A stretch of 35,612 bases of DNA from Aliibacillus thermotolerans (GCF_027853235.1 NZ_WKJG01000028.1:1-35612), one strand, 5' to 3'. Shown: positions 9,388 to 18,972, numbered from the stretch's first letter. Made by a program: numbers and translations. Notes: generated by a model not told the origin, from the sequence alone.

Positions 9388-11055
9388 ATGAAACAATTAA
9401 AGAAAAATCAAGTTGGTATTTTCGCCCTCGGTGGGCTTGGTGAAATTGGAAAAAATACGTACGCCGTACAATATCAAGATGAAATTATTTTAATTGATGC
9501 GGGGATTATGTTCCCTGAAGACGATTTGTTAGGCATCGATTACGTGATACCGGATTACACTTATTTAATTCAAAACAAGGAAAAAATTAAAGGGCTTTTT
9601 GTTACCCATGGACATGAAGACCATATTGGCGGCATTCCTTATTTATTACGAGAAGTGAATATTCCTATTTATGGCGGTCCGTTAGCATTAGGTCTTTTAA
9701 AAGGAAAATTGGAAGAGCACGGTTTACTGCGACGAGCAAAATTACACGTCGTAAAAGAAGACGACGTGATACGTTTTAAAAAGACGAGTGTTTCTTTCTT
9801 CCGTACAACGCACAGTATTCCTGATTCTTTAGGAATTGTAGTTCATACAAAAGAAGGAAATATCGTTCATACAGGTGACTTTAAATTTGACTTTACACCG
9901 GTCGGAGAACCCGCAAACCTCGCAAAAATGGCCCAAATCGGGGAAAACGGTGTCTTATGTTTGCTTTCGGATAGCACCAATAGTGAAGTTCCTGGTTTTA
10001 CCATGTCGGAACGAAAAGTAGGTAAAAGTATCAACAATATTTTTAAACAAGTAGATGGACGAATTATTTTTGCTACGTTTGCTTCCAATATATATCGGCT
10101 GCAACAGGCAGTAGAAGCAGCAGTGAATGACGGTCGAAAAATTGCGGTATTTGGTCGCAGCATGGAAGCGGCAATTACGATCGGACAAGAACTCGGATAC
10201 ATTCGCGCACCGAAAGGAACCTTTGTTGAACCGTCACAGTTGAATCGCATTCCTAATCATGAAGCCGCGATATTGTGCACGGGAAGTCAAGGAGAACCGA
10301 TGGCTGCTTTATCAAGAATAGCTCATGGTACCCATCGCCAAATTCAAATCATTCCTGGTGATACCGTCGTCTTTTCCAGTTCGCCTATCCCCGGGAATAC
10401 TTTATCCGTAAATAAAATTATTAACCAGCTTTTCCGTGCGGGAGCAAATGTTATTCACGGCTCCTTAAATAATATTCACACTTCGGGCCACGGCGGACAG
10501 GAAGAGCAAAAGTTGATGCTCCGGCTCATGAAACCAAAATATTTTATGCCGATACACGGGGAATACCGGATGCTAAAAATGCATACGATGCTTGGAAAAG
10601 ACTGTGGTATTCCATTAGAAAATTCCTTCATTATGGAAAATGGGGAAGTCCTTGCTGTTTCCCAAAAAGGTGCAGAAATTATCGGAAAAGTTCCTTCCGG
10701 CTCCGTCTATGTTGATGGAAATGGAATTGGCGATATTGGCAATATCGTCCTAAGAGACCGACGCATCTTATCAGAAGAAGGTTTAGTTGTGGTTGTCGTC
10801 AGCATCGACATGAAGAAATTTAAAGTTGCTGCCGGACCAGACATCATTTCCCGCGGGTTTGTATATATGCGGGAATCCAGTGAACTGATTCACAATGCCC
10901 AGACGATGCTAGCGAAACATTTAGACGGTGTAATGAAAAGAAAAACAACACAATGGGCGGAAATTAAAAATGAAATCATTGATCAATTAGCACCTTATTT
11001 ATATGAAAAAACACGACGAAAACCAATGATTTTACCAATCATTATGGAAATTTAA
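9388..11055 (+). CDS. rnjA: Ribonuclease J1
   Basis: A beta-lactamase-fold/beta-CASP nuclease with 5'-3' exonuclease and endonuclease activity in mRNA decay and rRNA processing. The 555-residue length is normal. The metal-binding motif [10 protein letters not shown] gives H74, H76, D78 and H79. The beta-CASP region includes [12 protein letters not shown] and [15 protein letters not shown], and the C-terminal domain follows. Co-transcribed with rpoY; a bidirectional terminator follows directly. Confidence 0.97.
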   Translation: MKQLKKNQVGIFALGGLGEIGKNTYAVQYQDEIILIDAGIMFPEDDLLGIDYVIPDYTYLIQNKEKIKGLFVTHGHEDHIGGIPYLLREVNIPIYGGPLALGLLKGKLEEHGLLRRAKLHVVKEDDVIRFKKTSVSFFRTTHSIPDSLGIVVHTKEGNIVHTGDFKFDFTPVGEPANLAKMAQIGENGVLCLLSDSTNSEVPGFTMSERKVGKSINNIFKQVDGRIIFATFASNIYRLQQAVEAAVNDGRKIAVFGRSMEAAITIGQELGYIRAPKGTFVEPSQLNRIPNHEAAILCTGSQGEPMAALSRIAHGTHRQIQIIPGDTVVFSSSPIPGNTLSVNKIINQLFRAGANVIHGSLNNIHTSGHGGQEEQKLMLRLMKPKYFMPIHGEYRMLKMHTMLGKDCGIPLENSFIMENGEVLAVSQKGAEIIGKVPSGSVYVDGNGIGDIGNIVLRDRRILSEEGLVVVVVSIDMKKFKVAAGPDIISRGFVYMRESSELIHNAQTMLAKHLDGVMKRKTTQWAEIKNEIIDQLAPYLYEKTRRKPMILPIIMEI

Positions 11056-11087
11056 AAAAGAGATGTGCCAAGCGCACATCTCTTTTT
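11055..11087. terminator. Bidirectional terminator of rnjA and ktrC
   Basis: A perfect 14-bp stem, AAAAAGAGATGTGC with its complement and a 5-nt loop, lies between the convergent genes. It overlaps the ktrC stop codon and has T-tracts on both strands. Confidence 0.92.
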
Positions 11088-11751
11088 AATCCATCCAATG
11101 GTTTTCTAACCGTCCGATATCATCATCTGCTCCAATAATGATAAGAATATCCTTTTCTTTCATAACTAAATCGGGAGAAGGAGAAACATAAACGTCCTCC
11201 TCTCTTTTTACCGCCAAAATATTGCAACCATAAGTGGCGCGAAAATCTAGCTCAACGATCGTTTTTCCTACCATTTTGGCTCCTGCGACCATCTCTACAA
11301 TACTGTATTTATCTGAAACCTCCAGATATTCCAACACACTTTCTGACACGACTTGATGCGCTACTCTTACTCCGATATCTCGTTCCGGATGAACGACGGA
11401 ATCGGCACCAATTCGATTTAACACTTTTTCATGGTAATGATTTTGTGCTTTCACCGTAATTTTTTCTACCCCAAGATCATCTAAAATAATCGTCGTTAAA
11501 ATACTTGCTAAAATATTATCTCCAATAGCTACAATGACATGATCAAAATTCTGTATCCCTATCTTTTTTAAAGCTTTTTCATCGGTGGAATCAGCCACCA
11601 CTGCCTTTGTCACTATAGAAGCAAATTCTTCTACTTTTTCTTTATCTTGATCAATTGCTAAAACTTCCATTTTTTCTTTCATCAATGCGTGACATATGCT
11701 TCCTCCAAATCGACCGAGTCCAATCACCGCAAATTGCTTTTTACTCCTCAT
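11086..11751 (-). CDS. ktrC: KtrC-type K+ uptake regulatory subunit
   Basis: The peripheral gating ring protein of the Ktr potassium/sodium symporter. The N-terminal RCK_N domain starts FAVIGLGRFGGSI, a Rossmann nucleotide-binding loop, with an acidic residue at the end of the second strand (LAIDQDKEKVEE). The C-terminal RCK_C domain (about residues 140-221) would bind the regulatory nucleotide. The 221 residues match KtrC/KtrA. The position next to rnjA favours KtrC. The membrane partner is not in the window. Confidence 0.88.
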   Translation of the reverse strand: MRSKKQFAVIGLGRFGGSICHALMKEKMEVLAIDQDKEKVEEFASIVTKAVVADSTDEKALKKIGIQNFDHVIVAIGDNILASILTTIILDDLGVEKITVKAQNHYHEKVLNRIGADSVVHPERDIGVRVAHQVVSESVLEYLEVSDKYSIVEMVAGAKMVGKTIVELDFRATYGCNILAVKREEDVYVSPSPDLVMKEKDILIIIGADDDIGRLENHWMD

Positions 11752-11805
11752 CTCTTTCCTCCGTTCCTTCCATCTATCGCTTCCATTTTAACGGACGAAA
11801 GAAAT

Positions 11806-12507
11806 TCAAGCAAAAGCGATCTCCAATGCATGCCACGTATTTTTTCCAACCAGCCCGTCTTCGGAAAGATGACGGGATCGTTGAAACTGGCGTACCGCTT
11901 GTTCTGTCAGGGGACCAAAGATACCATCCACTGGTCCAGGATGTATGCCGATTTGCTTTAATTGACGTTGTAGTTTTTTAACAACTTCTCCTCTATCTCC
12001 TTTTTTTAACAATGTTTTATTCGTGCGAGATGATAACGATACAAGGTTTTTTCTAAATTGTACCATTGATATGCCTGGGCAATGATTCGAATGATGCCCC
12101 CGCAATTCCCGATGCCCAAACACATGAGACGTCGAAAGTGACAATGTTTCTAACAATTGTTGCGTTAACGCTAGCGCCTGACGATATTGCAAAGTCGTTG
12201 GTTCTTCCAAACGAAAATCTCCCGTGAGACAAATTCCAACAGATCGTCTATTATGACCATTGACATGATATGAAATAGTCGTTAATTGATTGCATTTATA
12301 GACGGTTCCATCTTTTTGAATAACGTAATGATAACCAATCCCAGGCCAACCGTGCTGAGTGACATGATAGTTGGCATAAGAAAAAGGCGTCCCGTTACGA
12401 GTGGCACTATGATGAATGACAATCTGATGAATGTCGGACAGTGTTCGGCATTGATACTTTTTCGTCGAGTGCGTCATTAATTGATGTTGAATCGAATGAA
12501 TTTTCAT
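11806..12507 (-). CDS. N-acetylmuramoyl-L-alanine amidase with peptidoglycan-binding domain
   Basis: An amidase_2 (PGRP-like) domain occupies residues about 22-160. The first zinc histidine is in IVIHHSAT, others in GHREL and NHCPG. A C-terminal PG_binding_1 domain (about 165-230: LKKGDRGEVVKKLQRQLKQ) follows. It would cut the amide between muramic acid and the stem peptide. No signal peptide is seen: the N-terminus MKIHSIQHQL is polar. Export by a holin or release on lysis, as for phage endolysins, or a spore role, are options; no other phage genes are nearby. GGGGGGA precedes the ATG. Confidence 0.85.
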   Translation of the reverse strand: MKIHSIQHQLMTHSTKKYQCRTLSDIHQIVIHHSATRNGTPFSYANYHVTQHGWPGIGYHYVIQKDGTVYKCNQLTTISYHVNGHNRRSVGICLTGDFRLEEPTTLQYRQALALTQQLLETLSLSTSHVFGHRELRGHHSNHCPGISMVQFRKNLVSLSSRTNKTLLKKGDRGEVVKKLQRQLKQIGIHPGPVDGIFGPLTEQAVRQFQRSRHLSEDGLVGKNTWHALEIAFA

Positions 12508-12568
12508 TTTCTTATCCCCCCTATTTTCTATATGGAAGAAAAACAGTCAAAAAGGGGAGATAGAAAAA

Positions 12569-12594
12569 ACCTGTCGCATTGTTTCGCAACAGGT
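12569..12594 (-). terminator. Terminator of the thioredoxin-like gene
   Basis: The stem ACCTGTTGC / GCGACAGGT (one mismatch, 8-nt loop) is followed by a T-tract on the minus strand, just past the stop codon at 12611. Confidence 0.75.
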
Positions 12595-12610
12595 CGTTTA
12601 GAACTTTTCG

Positions 12611-13069
12611 TTATTTTTTTTCTGTTTTTCCAAGAACGCGGTTCACTCGTTTCGTCAGCATTTTCATACCGCCACCACCTGCTTGGAAATGTCTTAGTGT
12701 GCCGTCTTTATCAAACACATAATAAGCAGGAACATATTCATTTTCAAATGCATCGGTTAATTTATGTTCATTATCAACAAAAATTGGTTGAGTAATACCG
12801 TGTTCTTCTGCTACTTCCTTCACTTTTTCAATATCTAAATCTTTTTCGGAACGAGGCATGTGAACAGCAACTACATTGAGCTCTTCTTTATATTCATCTC
12901 TAAATTCATTCACCTTTGGCATCGCCTCTTTACATAAGCCACAGCTGACGGACCAAAAATGAATGAGCGTTGGCTTGTCACCGAGTAAGTCTTCTTTTGT
13001 TACTTCTCCATTTAACCAAGTGGTTGCACCTTCCATATCCGGCATTTCAGATCTTAATTTCAGCGCCAT
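12611..13069 (-). CDS. TlpA/thioredoxin-like protein, cytoplasmic
   Basis: A 152-residue thioredoxin-fold protein of the AhpC/TSA-TlpA type. The active site is C43-G-L-C46 in WSVSCGLCKEAMPK, and the cis-proline region is PAYYVFDKDG. There is no signal peptide or membrane anchor, unlike the ResA and StoA relatives in Bacillus. It therefore probably acts in the cytosol. It lies directly downstream of a peroxiredoxin in the same orientation, behind a terminator-like hairpin, and could be its reductant; that is inferred from context only. Confidence 0.85.
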   Translation of the reverse strand: MALKLRSEMPDMEGATTWLNGEVTKEDLLGDKPTLIHFWSVSCGLCKEAMPKVNEFRDEYKEELNVVAVHMPRSEKDLDIEKVKEVAEEHGITQPIFVDNEHKLTDAFENEYVPAYYVFDKDGTLRHFQAGGGGMKMLTKRVNRVLGKTEKK

Positions 13070-13115
13070 AACCGTCCCTCCTAAAAATACGCATGCTTTA
13101 CAACATCGGTAAGAA

Positions 13116-13143
13116 AGAGGTCTAACATCTCTGCTAGACCTCT
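13116..13143. terminator. Bidirectional terminator after peroxiredoxin
   Basis: A 9-bp stem AGAGGTCTA / TAGACCTCT with a 10-nt loop lies between the peroxiredoxin stop and the thioredoxin-like gene start. T-rich sequence follows on both strands, stronger on the plus strand. Confidence 0.7.
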
Positions 13144-13170
13144 CTTTTTATCCTTTATACGAGAACGTTA

Positions 13171-13722
13171 CTATACTTTCAATGTTTCTTGGCCAGGTTT
13201 CCAGTTTGCCGGGCAAAGTCCGCCTGTTTGAAGTGCTTGAAGGACACGAAGCGTTTCATCTACGTCCCGACCGATGTTATTGTGGTTAATCACGGAATAC
13301 ATTAGTTCACCTTCAGGGTTAATGATGAAAAGACCGCGAAGAGCGACCCCTTCGTCTTCTATGAGCACACCGTATTCTTCAGATACACGGTGGTTTGTGT
13401 CAGCTGCAAGAGGATAGTTTAATTGGCCGAGACCGTTATCGTCCCGATCTGTATTAATCCAAGCTAAGTGCGTATGGATAGTGTCTGTAGATACACCAAT
13501 GACTTCTGTATCCAAATCTTCAAACTCATCGTAACGATCACTAATGGCAGTAATTTCTGTTGGACATACGAACGTAAAGTCCATCGGATAGAAGAAAAGT
13601 ACGGTCCACTTATCTTGTTTCATAATTTCTTCTAAGCTTACTTTTCCAAACTCTTTGTTTGGCATGACTGCGTCCATTTCAAAACGTGGGGCTTGTTTTC
13701 CTACCATGCGCTTTTCACTCAT
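13171..13722 (-). CDS. Typical 2-Cys peroxiredoxin
   Basis: A thiol peroxidase that reduces H2O2 and organic peroxides. The peroxidatic C53 lies in FTFVCPTEITA and the resolving C170 in GGLCPANW. The 183 residues fit the Prx1/AhpC subfamily. No AhpF is present in the window; the neighbouring thioredoxin-like protein may supply electrons. The start is ATG, with GGAG upstream. A good sigma-A promoter is visible. PerR control would be expected for this family, but I do not see a convincing PerR box. Confidence 0.94.
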   Translation of the reverse strand: MSEKRMVGKQAPRFEMDAVMPNKEFGKVSLEEIMKQDKWTVLFFYPMDFTFVCPTEITAISDRYDEFEDLDTEVIGVSTDTIHTHLAWINTDRDDNGLGQLNYPLAADTNHRVSEEYGVLIEDEGVALRGLFIINPEGELMYSVINHNNIGRDVDETLRVLQALQTGGLCPANWKPGQETLKV

Positions 13723-13762
13723 CTGTCAAAACACTCCTTTTTTTCTATTTTTGACCATGTTC

Positions 13763-13792
13763 AGTATAATACAAGATTTAGATTAAAGTCAA
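13763..13792 (-). promoter_or_regulatory. Sigma-A promoter of the peroxiredoxin gene
   Basis: On the minus strand a -35 TTGACT (13792-13787) and a -10 TATACT (13768-13763) are separated by 18 nt, about 40 nt upstream of the start codon. Confidence 0.75.
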
Positions 13793-14011
13793 TATCATTT
13801 AATAATAAATTTAATTAATCACCTTTCTCCTATTAACCCTTTCGTCATCTACCCTTTTCAGATGAATTTAAACCACCTCTATATTTTTAATGAGAAAACG
13901 TAAAAGTTCTTATCACAAAATATTACAATGTTCAAATAATAGAATACTCAAAATTTAATGATTTGTAAAATAGTTTGATTTAACGTTCATGTTGAGCTTT
14001 GATATGGAAAA
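13793..14011. other. AT-rich intergenic region, nothing recognised
   Basis: About 220 nt of AT-rich DNA between the peroxiredoxin promoter and the ddh terminator. I see no open frame with a ribosome binding site and no strong hairpin. Confidence 0.6.
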
Positions 14012-14046
14012 AATAACTGTCTCCCAACAAAAGGGAGACAGTTATT
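14012..14046. terminator. ddh terminator
   Basis: A perfect 14-bp stem AATAACTGTCTCCC with its complement and a 7-nt loop, with T-rich flanks on both strands, lies 3 nt beyond the ddh stop codon. Confidence 0.9.
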
Positions 14047-14049
14047 TTC

Positions 14050-15033
14050 TTACAATAATTCTTTTCTTAATTCAGCTGGTGATTTTGGAGAAAGAAGCCC
14101 CGGTGCAATATCAAACATCGTTTTCGCTCCGATATCGCCTTGTTTATTGAGACGATATGCCGCTCGCGCATAAGCCACTAGTACACTGGATGTAAATTCG
14201 GGATTGCTTCCAAGTTTTAAAGAATACTCCATCAATTGATTTGTACCTTCTCCTGTTTTACCGCTCCGGATGACAAAACCACCATGGGGCATAGCAGAAT
14301 GTTCTCTTTTTAATTCTTCTTCCGTAATAAAGTGAACGGTCGTTTCATAATCTGCGAAGTAGTGAGGCATCGTTTTAATCTTGTGTTCAATTTCTTCTTT
14401 ATTTGCTCCTTCTTCCGGAACGACATAACACTCTCTTCGATGCATGTCCTTTTTCTCTAACGTTGGATTTTCTCCGCTACGTACTTGATTGACAGCTTCT
14501 TCGAGAGGAAGGGTATATTGGACTCCTGCTTTCACCCCTTCTACTCTTCTCACGGCGTCAGAGTGTCCTTGGCTTAATCCTTTTCCCCAAAACGTATATG
14601 TATTTCCTTCTGGTAACGTCGCTTCTCCAAGCAAACGGTTTAAAGAAAAAAATCCAGGATCCCATCCGATCGAAATAATGCTCGTTGTCCCGGCTTCTTT
14701 GGAAGAAGCATCTACCGTTTCAAAATATTCGGGTATTTTAGCATGATTGTCATAACTATCAACAGTATTAAAGATCTGCGCTAATTGTGGCGCTTGTTTA
14801 GGTAAATCGGAAGCAGATCCCCCGCATAAAATCATGACATCAATATCATCTTGATAAGATGTTACGTCATCCATCTTAACGACTTTTACTTGCTTATCTT
14901 CTACATCTACCTGGCTTGGATCTCTTCTGGAAAACACTGCCACTAAGGTCATATCATCATTTTGACGAAGGGCACGCTCTACTCCTTTTCCGAGATTCCC
15001 ATACCCCGCAATTCCAACTCTAATTTTATCCAT
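14050..15033 (-). CDS. ddh: meso-Diaminopimelate dehydrogenase
   Basis: This NADPH enzyme makes meso-diaminopimelate in one step from tetrahydrodipicolinate, bypassing the acylated routes of lysine and cell-wall synthesis. The N-terminal Rossmann motif is VGIAGYGNLGKGVE. Typical sequences are SIGWDPGFFSLNR, FWGKGLSQGHSDAVRR and MPHGGFVIRSG. The 327-residue length is normal. It stands alone, with its own terminator, rather than in a dap operon. Start ATG, with AGGAGTGG upstream. Confidence 0.95.
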   Translation of the reverse strand: MDKIRVGIAGYGNLGKGVERALRQNDDMTLVAVFSRRDPSQVDVEDKQVKVVKMDDVTSYQDDIDVMILCGGSASDLPKQAPQLAQIFNTVDSYDNHAKIPEYFETVDASSKEAGTTSIISIGWDPGFFSLNRLLGEATLPEGNTYTFWGKGLSQGHSDAVRRVEGVKAGVQYTLPLEEAVNQVRSGENPTLEKKDMHRRECYVVPEEGANKEEIEHKIKTMPHYFADYETTVHFITEEELKREHSAMPHGGFVIRSGKTGEGTNQLMEYSLKLGSNPEFTSSVLVAYARAAYRLNKQGDIGAKTMFDIAPGLLSPKSPAELRKELL

Positions 15034-15195
15034 TTACATTCCACTCCTCTTCTTTATTACCTATTCTAAAAATAGGGTATCCTATATCATTTTTTAACAC
15101 AACTACATTTAAAAAATTATAACAAAAAGAAGGAATTAACTTATCAGCTCTCGAATTATTGATAGGTATGACTTTTCAAGGAAGGAGTTTGACAG

Positions 15196-15678
15196 ATGGG
15201 TTTAACTGCAGACATTTGTGACGTACATAAAGATAAAGTAGTGCTCGCTGATCCATTGTTTCAATGCTATGGGCAAAAAAAGACTTTTTACGGACCGATT
15301 CATACCGTAAAAGTATATGAGGATAACGTTCTCGTTAAAAAAGCATTGGAAGAAATCCCTGCCGGAAGCGTTCTCGTCGTTGATGGTGGCGCTTCTATGC
15401 GAGTCGCATTGATGGGAGACAATTTAGCAGCGATTGCGCAAAATAGAAAGCTTGCCGGTGTCATTATTAACGGGGCTATTCGCGATTCCGGTGATATTAA
15501 CGCGATGCCTGTTGGTGTTCGTGCGTTAGGGACTTGCCCGTTTAAATCAATGAAAAAAGGAGAAGGAGAAACGAATATCCCTCTTTTATTTGCGAATGTA
15601 GAATGGAAACCGGGTGCTTGGGCCTATGTGGATGAAGACGGTATTTTACTCTCTGACACAAAACTACCATTGGAATAA
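15196..15678 (+). CDS. RraA-family protein (RraA-like / HMG-CHA aldolase type)
   Basis: A 160-residue RraA-fold protein. Diagnostic sequences are VLVVDGGASMRVALMGDNLA, AGVIINGAIRDSGDI and MPVGVRALGTCP. In enterobacteria RraA inhibits RNase E; Bacillaceae lack RNase E of that type. Many relatives are 4-hydroxy-4-methyl-2-oxoglutarate/CHA aldolases or oxaloacetate decarboxylases with R and D in the GAIRDS motif, both present here. An aldolase/decarboxylase role is therefore more likely than RNase control, but the substrate is unknown. AAGGAAGGAG precedes the ATG. Confidence 0.85.
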   Translation: MGLTADICDVHKDKVVLADPLFQCYGQKKTFYGPIHTVKVYEDNVLVKKALEEIPAGSVLVVDGGASMRVALMGDNLAAIAQNRKLAGVIINGAIRDSGDINAMPVGVRALGTCPFKSMKKGEGETNIPLLFANVEWKPGAWAYVDEDGILLSDTKLPLE

Positions 15679-15700
15679 CTGACTCATTTATACACATACA

Positions 15701-15729
15701 AAAAGAGCGTCACTCATTGACGCTCTTTT
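15701..15729. terminator. Bidirectional terminator of the RraA-like gene and aceA
   Basis: An 11-bp perfect stem AAAAGAGCGTC with its complement and a 7-nt loop lies between the convergent genes, with a T-tract on the plus strand. Confidence 0.9.
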
Positions 15730-15741
15730 CTTTTTATCAAA

Positions 15742-17025
15742 TTAGTTATTAAATTGTGCTGTTTCTGTAGAACCTGCCATCGCTGTTGTGGAAGAAGTTC
15801 CACCAGTGATTACTTGAGAAATTTCATCAAAGTATCCTGTACCTACTTCACGTTGGTGACGAGTTGCTGTATAACCGTCTTTTTCGCTTGCAAATTCTGC
15901 TTGTTGCAATTCAGAGTAAGCGGCCATACCGCGCTCTTTATAGCCACGAGCAAGAGTGAACATGCTATGGTTAAGCGCATGGAATCCAGCAAGAGTAACG
16001 AACTGGAATTTGTATCCCATTTTGCCAAGTTCCACTTGGAACTTCTCGATTGTTTCTTGATCGAGGTTTGCTTCCCAGTTAAAGGATGGAGAACAGTTAT
16101 AAGCAAGCATTTTGTTTGGATACTTTGCATGAATTGCTTCAGCAAAACGACGGGCTTCTTCCAAATCTGGTTTAGCTGTTTCACACCAGATAAGATCCGC
16201 ATACGGAGCATAAGCAAGACCGCGAGAAATCGCCTGATCAAGACCTGCTCTTGTACGATAAAACCCTTCGGTTGTACGTTCACCGGTAATAAACTCTTTA
16301 TCATTGTCATCAATGTCACTCGTAATAAGGTCCGCTGCATTTGCATCTGTGCGGGCACAAATGATTGTATCTACACCGCTAACGTCTGCTGCAAGTCGCG
16401 CTGCAATAAGGTTGCGAACAGCTGTTTGTGTTGGGATAAGCACTTTACCACCTAAGTGACCGCATTTCTTCTCCGATGCAAGTTGATCTTCAAAGTGAAC
16501 ACCTGAAGCACCCGCTTCAATCATCGCTTTCATTAATTCAAATACGTTCAATTGACCACCGAATCCTGCTTCAGCGTCAGCAACAATCGGAGCAAAAAAG
16601 TCGATATCCCCTTCGCCTTCCATATGTTGAATTTGATCCGCCCGTTGCAATGCTTGGTTAATACGCTTTACAACATGCGGTACACTGTTTGCCGGATATA
16701 AGCTTTGGTCAGGATACATTTGTCCGGCAAGGTTTGCATCAGCTGCTACTTGCCAACCACTTAAATAAATGGCTTTTAAGCCAGCTTTTACTTGTTGTAC
16801 TGCTTGGTTACCCGTAAGCGCTCCTAATGCATTGACATAAGGCTCTTCATGGAGAAGCTTCCAAAGTTTTTCTGCTCCTTTTTTTGCCAATGTATGTTCA
16901 ATTTGTAAGGAACCACGAAGTCTTACAACATCTTCAGCGGAATATGGTCTCTCTACCCCTTCCCAACGTTCATTATTTTCCCAATCTTCGCGAATTTTTT
17001 GTGCTTCTGCTTGCAAGTTTGCCAT
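15742..17025 (-). CDS. aceA: Isocitrate lyase
   Basis: It cleaves isocitrate to glyoxylate and succinate, the first step of the glyoxylate shunt, allowing growth on acetate or fatty acids. The signature is KKCGHLGGK, with catalytic C188. Other family blocks are [26 protein letters not shown] and YNCSPSFNW. The start is ATG at 17025 ([10 protein letters not shown]), with AAGGGAG 9 nt upstream; the in-frame upstream ATG codons are too close to or precede the binding site. Length 427. Malate synthase is not in the window. Confidence 0.96.
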   Translation of the reverse strand: MANLQAEAQKIREDWENNERWEGVERPYSAEDVVRLRGSLQIEHTLAKKGAEKLWKLLHEEPYVNALGALTGNQAVQQVKAGLKAIYLSGWQVAADANLAGQMYPDQSLYPANSVPHVVKRINQALQRADQIQHMEGEGDIDFFAPIVADAEAGFGGQLNVFELMKAMIEAGASGVHFEDQLASEKKCGHLGGKVLIPTQTAVRNLIAARLAADVSGVDTIICARTDANAADLITSDIDDNDKEFITGERTTEGFYRTRAGLDQAISRGLAYAPYADLIWCETAKPDLEEARRFAEAIHAKYPNKMLAYNCSPSFNWEANLDQETIEKFQVELGKMGYKFQFVTLAGFHALNHSMFTLARGYKERGMAAYSELQQAEFASEKDGYTATRHQREVGTGYFDEISQVITGGTSSTTAMAGSTETAQFNN

Positions 17026-17121
17026 GTTTCTCATCTCCCTTTCCAAATTCAAGAGATTCAGCCAGCCCCTATCCAGCTTCTCTCTATTCTGTTTTAATAC
17101 AGTTTACGTTTCTGGTTATTA

Positions 17122-17150
17122 TAATATAACAGACCCCTCGTAAATGCAAC
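17122..17150 (-). promoter_or_regulatory. Sigma-A promoter of aceA
   Basis: On the minus strand -35 TTGCAT (17150-17145) and -10 TATTAT (17127-17122) have the ideal 17-nt spacing. The 5' untranslated region is about 90 nt. Confidence 0.75.
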
Positions 17151-17243
17151 CCTTTTTTAGAAGTTTTTTTAATAAATTTTGCAAAAGTTGGGTATACAAA
17201 GAGAATAACCGGTGAAATCATCTGAACACGAAAGGGTTCTGTG

Positions 17244-18437
17244 TCATAACAGCACCTTTTCTCTCTTTTCGATGCGAAATAAAAGAAACGTAAAAATAGA
17301 AGTAATCAGCAAGATAAAAAGAGAGCCAATAATCACACCTGGCCACTTATACATCGGCCATAAAAAACCATAATAAATACTTCCTATACTTCCCCCAATA
17401 TAATAAGAAGTTAAATAAAGGCCGGATGCGCTTGCTTTTGCTTCCATTGCGTGACGAGTGACCCATGCGCTCGAGCTGGAATGAACGAAGAAAAAACCGA
17501 AACTTAATAACAATAAACTAAAAATGATGACGATAAATGATGGGATCAAGGTGAAAGTTAAACTGACGACCATGCATAGAATTCCAATAAACATACATGT
17601 AGTCTGCTTCCACCTTTGGGAGGCTTTCCCCGCTAAAGATGAGCTGATTGTGCCGGCAGCATAAGTAAGAAACAACCCCCCTAACACAGAAGTAGAAACA
17701 GAAAACGGCTCTCCACTCAAATAGTATGTAATAAAGTTAAAAACACCAATAAACACAAAAAAATGTAATCCACCGATGATATAAGCATATAGCATGACCG
17801 GATTAATTAAATGGCCTTTGTTGTCTTGGATGACTGTTTTTAAATGGAACGGACGAGGTTGAAATCGACGGGATGGAGGCAATAACAAATAGACGAGTAT
17901 AAAAATGATGGCACTAACGACTGCCATGAGGAAAAATGCTGTTCTCCAGTTAAAAACATCGGTAAGCACACCGCTTAATACCCGTCCTCCCATCCCACCA
18001 AAACTATTACAACTAATGTAAATTCCAACAGCGATAGCCATTGCTTTCATATCAAATTCTTCGCTGATGTAAGCCATTGCTGCCACCGGAATCCCGGCAA
18101 GAGCAATTGCTTGAAAAATTCTCGCAATGAGTAAGACTTCAAATGTGGGAGAGATGCTAATGGCAACCGTCCCGATCATTCCTAAGATCATCGCAATAAA
18201 AATAATATTCCTTCTACCGTACGCATCGGAAAGAGACGTATAAATAAAAAAACTGATTCCTAATACAAATAATGAAACGGAAATGGTTAAAGCAGCTGTT
18301 GTCTCCGAAATATTAAATTCCTTTGTAAACAAAGGAAGCAATGGTTGAGGGAAATAAATATTTGCAAACATTAGTATGGAAGCACTTCCTAATGCAATCG
18401 TTGCTTTCCAAAAATCCCTTGTCTGACGTGTAATCAT
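17244..18437 (-). CDS. MFS transporter, 12-TM drug-efflux-like
   Basis: A 397-residue, very hydrophobic protein with about 12 predicted transmembrane helices. The loop 2-3 motif is YTSLSDAYGRRNIIF, the MFS motif A, and the GGMGGRVLSGVL region follows. The overall pattern (IYFPQPLLPLFTKEFNI near the N-terminus) resembles the YnfM-type subfamily of putative efflux permeases. The substrate is unknown. It is separated from the upstream gene by a clear terminator, so it probably has its own promoter. AAGGG precedes the ATG. Confidence 0.88.
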   Translation of the reverse strand: MITRQTRDFWKATIALGSASILMFANIYFPQPLLPLFTKEFNISETTAALTISVSLFVLGISFFIYTSLSDAYGRRNIIFIAMILGMIGTVAISISPTFEVLLIARIFQAIALAGIPVAAMAYISEEFDMKAMAIAVGIYISCNSFGGMGGRVLSGVLTDVFNWRTAFFLMAVVSAIIFILVYLLLPPSRRFQPRPFHLKTVIQDNKGHLINPVMLYAYIIGGLHFFVFIGVFNFITYYLSGEPFSVSTSVLGGLFLTYAAGTISSSLAGKASQRWKQTTCMFIGILCMVVSLTFTLIPSFIVIIFSLLLLSFGFFFVHSSSSAWVTRHAMEAKASASGLYLTSYYIGGSIGSIYYGFLWPMYKWPGVIIGSLFILLITSIFTFLLFRIEKREKVLL

Positions 18438-18514
18438 TCGTAACCCTTCTTTCTAGCTGTAGATTCAAAGGCAATTTTATGCATCTTATTATACACTAAA
18501 GAAGCAACGAAAAA

Positions 18515-18546
18515 GCTGTTTTAGCTTTCTTCTTCGCTAAAACAGC
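18515..18546 (-). terminator. Terminator of the HPr-like gene
   Basis: A perfect 11-bp stem GCTGTTTTAGC with its complement and a 10-nt loop is followed on the minus strand by TTTTTCG. Confidence 0.9.
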
Positions 18547-18573
18547 CGATCTTATTTTTCTATATATCTATTG

Positions 18574-18972
18574 TTATCTCATAATCTTCAAGCATGATTT
18601 GGTGGCGTAATATGCATCGGGCGACCAGCTGGATAGAGAACGAGTCATCGCTTTTTCTACCGTTTCTACTCCTTCTTCTTCCCAAATACCAAGCATTTCG
18701 ACATCTTCCATACTTCGATTGTCACAAAGCCAGTCTTCTACAAGTTTAAAAACCTCATCCGCATCCGTTCCTTTGATTCGCGTATGCACTTTATCACCAA
18801 TCCGAATCGTCGTAAACATGGACATCATGCCGAGGAGACTTTTGCCATTAGCGACAGCACCGTTCTTTTCAAAAAAGACCACACTTTCAAACCCTTCCAA
18901 TTGACGGACAAATTCTAGCACTTCACGAACAGCCAAGCTTTTCGACAAAGAGAAAGTTTGTATCTGTTCCAT
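18574..18972 (-). CDS. HPr-fold protein lacking the phosphorylatable histidine
   Basis: Residues 1-85 align by eye with the PTS phosphocarrier HPr. The regulatory-serine block GKSLLGMMSM matches KSIMGVMSL, with S45 at the Ser46 position, and RIKGTDADEV matches the C-terminal helix region. The active-site loop is different: where HPr has GIHARPA, this protein has SLAVREV, so the His15 equivalent is missing. A 45-residue tail (about 86-132) is added. It cannot carry phosphate from enzyme I in the usual way. A Crh-like regulatory role through Ser45 is possible but unproven. The ATG used is the second of two overlapping ATGs, 9 nt from GGGAG. Confidence 0.75.
   Translation of the reverse strand: MEQIQTFSLSKSLAVREVLEFVRQLEGFESVVFFEKNGAVANGKSLLGMMSMFTTIRIGDKVHTRIKGTDADEVFKLVEDWLCDNRSMEDVEMLGIWEEEGVETVEKAMTRSLSSWSPDAYYATKSCLKIMR

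Noticed and set aside
13793-13840. PerR box upstream of the peroxiredoxin
   Set aside because: The AT-rich sequence does not fit the TTATAATNATTATAA palindrome well enough to separate it from background.
15196-15678. Regulator of RNase E
   Set aside because: The family name suggests it, but Bacillaceae lack that RNase E system; an aldolase or decarboxylase role fits better.
17090-17120. CcpA cre site near aceA (CAGAAACGTAAACTG)
   Set aside because: Several consensus positions of the cre palindrome do not match.
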